Position numbers and translations under genes: made by a program. Positions 59,690-64,000 of a stretch of DNA of 64,000 bases are shown one piece after another (position 1 is the first letter of the stretch; each line of letters starts with the position of its first letter). The stretch is taken from contig JAJFZO010000469.1 in assembly GCA_021397835.1 (NCBI GenBank), positions 558,001 through 622,000 of the forward strand, in the 5' to 3' direction. Origin of the DNA: Moringa oleifera (Eukaryota > Streptophyta > Magnoliopsida > Brassicales > Moringaceae). The notes under the pieces were generated by a model. It was not told where the DNA came from, did no database searches, and saw nothing but the letters and a program-made list of their open reading frames with translations.

Positions 59690-60674
59690 CCCATCAAAAC
59701 AGATACATGGCTTCTTGATTCAGGCTGCAACAATCACATGTGTGGGAAGAAAAATTATTTCACTGATATTGATGAAAATTTCAGCGATATAGTGAAGTTA
59801 GGTGACAATACAAGTATGGTGGTTGTAGGGAAGGATAATGTGAGGTTGAAAGTGAACAATGTGGTGCAGATTATTACAGGAGTTTTTTATGTGCCGCAAT
59901 TAAGTAATAACTTGCTGAGTGTAAGGCAATTGCAAGAGAAAGGGCTTTCCTTCTTGTTTCAACATGAGAAGTGCAAAGTGTATCATCCAGAAAGAGGCCT
60001 GATTTTGGAAATTAAAAAGTCTGCAAATAGAATGTTCATTTCAACGTGATTTGTCAGCCTTTAGCATTTACTTGTTTTGGTGCAATTACAGAAGATCTAG
60101 TGCAGCTTTGGCATTGCAGATATGGGCATTTGAGTTTTAAAGGCTTAAAGACTCTTCAACAAAAGGAAATGGTGAATGGCCTACCACAACTAATGTCCCC
60201 ATCAAAGTTGTGCAAGAATTGTTTGGTAGAAAAACAACACAGAGATGCGTTTTAAAAATAAGTACTTGGAGGGCATCACAAGTTCTACAATTGATACATG
60301 CTGACATTTGTGGACTGATCACACCCATCTCCAATGGCACCAAAAAGTATTTAATCACTTTTACTGATGACTTTAGTAGAAAGACATGGGTTTATTTTTT
60401 GATAGAGAAATCTGAAGCCCTTGCTATTTTCAAAAATTTTAAAGTTCATGTTGAAAAGGAATCGGGTTTCTTTATTAAAAATCTACGTACGGATCGAGGC
60501 GGAGAATTTACATCACAAGAATTCAACAATTTTTGTGATGTAAATGGCATACAAAGACAGTTGACAGCAACCTACACACCACAACAAAACGGAGTTGCAG
60601 AGCGAAAGAACAGGACCATCATGAATATGGTTCGTAATATGCTCTCAAAGAAGAAAATTCCTAAAACTTTCTAG
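59690..60674 (+). pseudogene. Copia protease and integrase
   Basis: The protease motif WLLDSGCNNHM lies near 59706-59740 (copia DSGC). The pre-integrase LWHCRYGHLS lies near 60103-60135. The integrase core has Asp in HADICG, Asp in TDRGGEF and Glu in GVAERKNRT, so the DDE residues survive, but a stop near 60049 and a frame change separate protease from integrase. Confidence 0.88.
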
Positions 60675-62793
60675 CCTGAAGCAGTCAATTGGGCAGTGCA
60701 TGTTTTAAATTGGAGTCCAACAATGGTGGTTAAAAATCAAGTTCCCGTGGAAGCATGGAGTGGAGGTAAGCCTTCAGTTGAATATTTTCGAGTTTTTGGA
60801 TGCGTTTTTCATGTCCATGTGCCTGATAGTACAAGAAGTAAGTTGGATGATAAGAGGATCAGTTGTGTTTTGCTTGGAGTTAATGAAGAGTCTAAGGCCT
60901 ACAGACTTTATAATACAATTTCACAAAAGATTATAATCAGTAGAGATGTTTTCGAAGAAGATAAGTGTTGGGATTGGGATAAAAAAATACGAAGCTAAAA
61001 TCGCATGTGATCTAGAATGGGATGATCATTCAGATGGAGAGAGAGCACTAGGGGCGAATGGAGATGGAACAACTTCTAATATTGATGATGAGGAAAATTA
61101 TGAATCCAATTCATCAATTGAAGAAGGTTCTACTAGCTCAAATGAAGAAAGGAATAGAGTGCCATCAGTATGGATGAGAGACTATGAGACAGGAGAAGGA
61201 CTTTCTAAAGGTGATGAGGAGGCTCACTTTCTTATATTTGCAACAGCTGATCCTATTCTTTTTGAGGATGCTGTGAAAAGTGAGAAATGGAGAAAATTCA
61301 TGGATGCTGAAATGGAGGCAATTGAAAGGAATGGTACATGGGAATTATGGAATTGCCTGAAGGGTCAAAGAAAGCTGGAATGAAATGGGTTTATAAGACT
61401 AAATTTGATGAAAATGGAGAAGTGAACAAGTACAAGGCCAGACTTGTAGTGAAGGGGTACGCTCAAGAATATGAAATAGATTACACTGAAGCTTTTGCAC
61501 CCGTGGCGCATATGGAGGCAATCCGTTTAGTCATTGCACTTGCAACTCAAAAACAATGGACTGTTTATCAAATAGATGTAAAGTCTGCATTTTTATATGG
61601 TGAGCTAAAAAAAAAAAATGTCTATGTAGAGCAGCCTTGTGGATATATGAAAAAAAGGGATGAGCAAAAGGCTTACAAGTTAAAAAAGGCAGTTTACGGG
61701 CTCTAAGTAAGCACCACACGCATGGTACAGCCGCATAGAAGCTTATTTTATGAAGGAAGGTTTTAAGAAGTGTGATTACGATCACACTTTATTTATTAAA
61801 TTTGAGGGAGAAGGCAGAATGTTGATTGTAAGTTTGTATGTTGAAGATCTTATTTTTACTGAAAATAATGAGTTAATGATTGTAGATGTTAAAAACTCTA
61901 TGAAGTATGAGTTTGATATGACTGATCTTGGGAAAATGAGATATTTTCTTGATCTTGAAGTGTGGCAAAAGTCGAATGGGATTTTTATAAGTCAAAAGAA
62001 GTATGCAGCAGAAATTTTACGAAGGTTTAGGATGAATAATAGCAATTCTGTGCATAATCCGATTGTTCCTGGTGTTAAGCTTACAAAGGATGAAAGTGGA
62101 GTTAAAGTGGACAAAACCCATTATAAGCAACTTGTGAGTAGTCTAATGTATCTCACAGCAACACGTCTAAACATGATGTTTGTGGTGAATTTAATCAGTA
62201 GATATATGAAAAACCCCACTGAGTTACAGTTGCAGGTTGCAAAACGAATGCTAAGATATTTAAAGGGAACAATCGGGTTTGGAATCTTCTACAGGAAGGA
62301 AGGAGATGATGAACTTCTTGTTTCTTCAGATAGTGATTATGCTAGTGACTTGGAGGATAGGAAGAGCACTTCAGGCTATATATTTTTGCTGAGTTCAGGA
62401 GCTATATAGTGGTTATCAAAAAAACAACCTGTAGTGACTTTATCTATTACTGAAGCAGAATTCATTGTTGCAGCTTCATGTGCTTGCCAAGTTGTATGGT
62501 TAAAAAGGATGCTAGCAAAGTTGAGGCAAAATCAAAATAAGTCTACTGTCATTCACTGTGACAACAGTTCAGCCATCAAGCTTTCAAAGAACCCGGTAAT
62601 GCATGATCAAAGTAAGCACATAGATGTTCATGTCCATTTTCTTCGTAAGCTTACTAAGGTTGGTACAGTAGAATTAGTGCATTGCAGTGCACAAGAACAA
62701 TTGGCTGATATCATGGCTAAACCTCTGAAGTTGGATGTTTTCTTGAAGCTAGGTGAACTGTTGGGAGTTCGCGCAGATACTGATATAAACTAA
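60675..62793 (+). pseudogene. Copia reverse transcriptase and RNase H
   Basis: RT begins near 61384 (MKWVYKTKFDENGEVNKYKARLVVKGYAQ split over frames) with FAPVAHMEAIR and IDVKSAFLYGEL. The catalytic YVDD box reads YVED (near 61838-61850), replacing a metal-binding Asp. RNase H follows with DRKSTSGYIF, ITEAEF and HCDNSSAI..SKNPV. Stops lie near 61705 and 62407. The acidic linker before RT is in a third frame. Confidence 0.88.
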
Positions 62794-62820
62794 ATATAAC
62801 ATTTAGTTTAATGGAGGATA

Positions 62821-63039
62821 TGTTAGGAAGTTCGTTTGTTTTGTTAGTTTGTTTTGATCAAAGAATAATCTCCTATTTCTTAGGACTCTTTTAGTGTTTG
62901 AAGTAGTCTAAATCTTTTTATATTTTTGTTGTGTATTTATTGTTATTTTTGTTTTGTAAGGCTATTAATAAGCCAACTTCTCACATTCCATAAATATAGA
63001 ATTCTTTTCTCTTTCTTCTACTTGAATTTATCTCTGTCA
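62821..63039 (+). repeat. Copia 3' LTR
   Basis: It runs TGTTAGGAAG to TCTGTCA, also 219 bp with no net indel against the 5' copy. The right flank is GCTGC (63040-63044). Confidence 0.93.
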
Positions 63040-63230
63040 GCTGCCACTCTATCATCATAACCCATCCACCCTCCTCCATCCCATATCTAGCCACCACCAC
63101 CTTCTTCTATAGGCTGTACCATTCCATTATAAATCGTCGTAACCATTCACCTAAAAGTGTGCCAAATTAAAATCTCGAAGAGGCTTTATACCCAAACCTC
63201 TTCTACCAATGGTTTATATACTGTTTTCGA
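63040..63230 (-). mobile_element. LINE fragment, right part
   Basis: On the minus strand EWLRRFIMEWYSL and VVVARYG are the LINE segment that normally precedes the portion found at 57.6-58.5 kb. Removing the copia element and one GCTRC duplication joins the two parts in a continuous frame across the insertion site. Confidence 0.65.
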
Positions 63231-64000
63231 TCACTACTAGTTTATTTTTGATTTGAACCCATTACATGAACTAATTTTTATTATTTATTATATATATATA
63301 AACCCTCTATTATCACTAAGAGCTAATAATATATGTTTATATCATGAAAACATTTTTCATTCGCAAATACTCCTCAATTTACTTATTATTATAACACTAT
63401 ATTCATAATATTTGCAACAAATTTTTAATGTATTTTTTGAAAAATTAATTTAAAATTTCGTAATTAAGAAAAATTTAAATTAATTTCCCCTATCTCAAAA
63501 ATAGATAAAAAAAAATCATCATTATAACAAACTTTTATATTCTATCGTCGGAGTTTTAATGTACTAATTTTAACGATAATCTACAAATACATTGATAAAA
63601 ATAAAAACAAAAATCAAAACAAATCAAACCAGAATCAATATTATACATTTAAAATTAAACTACATGGTAAATGTATAACTTTTTATTTTCTATTTTTTGG
63701 TACCAATTTTTTTATTTTTCGTCTTTTTTTCCCCATTTTTCCTTTTCTTAATTTCTTTTTTTTCAATTTTTCTTTTTTCTTTTTTTTTTCTCTCTTACTT
63801 TCTTTACTTTTTCCATTTTTCTCTTCTCTCTTCCTCCCCCACAACAACCCCTTTTCTCTCTTCCTTTTCTTTTCTTCCTTCTCCACAATAACCATGGCTA
63901 CCTCCCTCTTCCCCCCTTCACCTCCTTCAATTCCTTAATTAAATTAAAATCACAATCAATTTTATAAATTCAAATATGAGATTACCAGAATCGACAACTT
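63231..64000. other. AT- and pyrimidine-rich right edge
   Basis: No RecG upstream exon or other gene is visible. The stretch includes a long T/C tract (63680-63860) that gives spurious Lys/Glu-rich frames on the minus strand. It is probably still within the RecG intron or upstream DNA. Confidence 0.45.

Larger units (their letters stand above)
58554..63039 (+). mobile_element. Ty1/copia LTR retrotransposon with both LTRs
   Basis: The 4,486-bp element has two 219-bp LTRs (TGTTAGG...TGTCA), a tRNA-iMet primer site TGGTATCAGAGC (58775-58786), copia-order gag, protease, integrase, RT and RNase H, and a purine-rich ATGGAGGATA before the 3' LTR. It is flanked by GCTAC/GCTGC, a 5-bp duplication with one change. 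I count about 15 differences between the LTRs by eye, near 7%, so the insertion is not recent. Stops at about 59197, 59529, 60049, 60674 and 61705 plus several frameshifts make it defective. It inserted into an older LINE, upstream of the first RecG exon seen and antisense to it. Confidence 0.93.

Noticed and set aside
63683..63895. Lys/Glu-rich minus-strand frame resembling a nuclear basic protein
   Set aside because: It is the complement of a long T/C low-complexity tract, with no domain and no splice context.
1..64000. tRNA, rRNA, CRISPR array or organelle DNA insert
   Set aside because: No conserved tRNA A/B box pairs, rRNA segments, regularly spaced identical repeats or organellar gene segments were recognised by reading.

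Overview
This is a nuclear plant window, most likely from a woody dicot. It is AT-rich, with introns of 0.08 to 9 kb, plant-type Ty1/copia, Ty3/gypsy, LINE, CACTA and MULE sequences, and two protein genes that match plant families closely. A grapevine-like genome would fit the TE-swollen introns, but nothing here fixes the species.

Layout. 1-15.2 kb is gene-poor: a G-box cluster (0.8-1.0 kb), a 61-bp triple tandem repeat, a possible tiny secreted-peptide ORF (3.5 kb), a 2.0-kb non-autonomous CACTA element with intact target duplication (4.77-6.79 kb), a 2.6-kb inverted pair of LTR-like arms (8.2-10.8 kb), a degenerate minisatellite, and a ruined gypsy gag on the minus strand. 15.2-18.35 kb holds a complete four-exon minus-strand HD-Zip class II transcription factor of the ATHB-17 type (236 aa), with a TATA-like box and a palindromic G-box/ABRE in its promoter or leader. 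18.4-31.2 kb is AT-rich intergenic DNA with one GC-richer island (22.3-22.8 kb) and a MULE transposase relic (26.6-28.1 kb).

32.27-57.16 kb carries the last ten coding exons of a minus-strand organellar RecG helicase gene (559 codons seen; the 5' exons lie beyond the right edge). All exons join in frame, and one 76-bp intron has GC-AG borders. The introns act as a transposon trap: a Ty3/gypsy element with a second, three-LTR element nested inside it sits in the 9.1-kb last intron. Two LINE copies and a copia 3' end sit in other introns. To the right, a LINE fragment is split by a copia element with matching 219-bp LTRs (58.55-63.04 kb). Two uninterrupted G runs (63 and 53 nt) lie in RecG introns.

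The HD-Zip II protein is expected to be a nuclear repressor-type regulator. RecG is expected to act on branched DNA in mitochondria and plastids. There is no evidence that the two genes work together. I see no clearly new gene system. The most unusual items are the three-LTR inverted composite, the inverted LTR pair at 8-11 kb, the GC-AG intron, the LINE tail 16 nt from a splice donor, and the long G runs.
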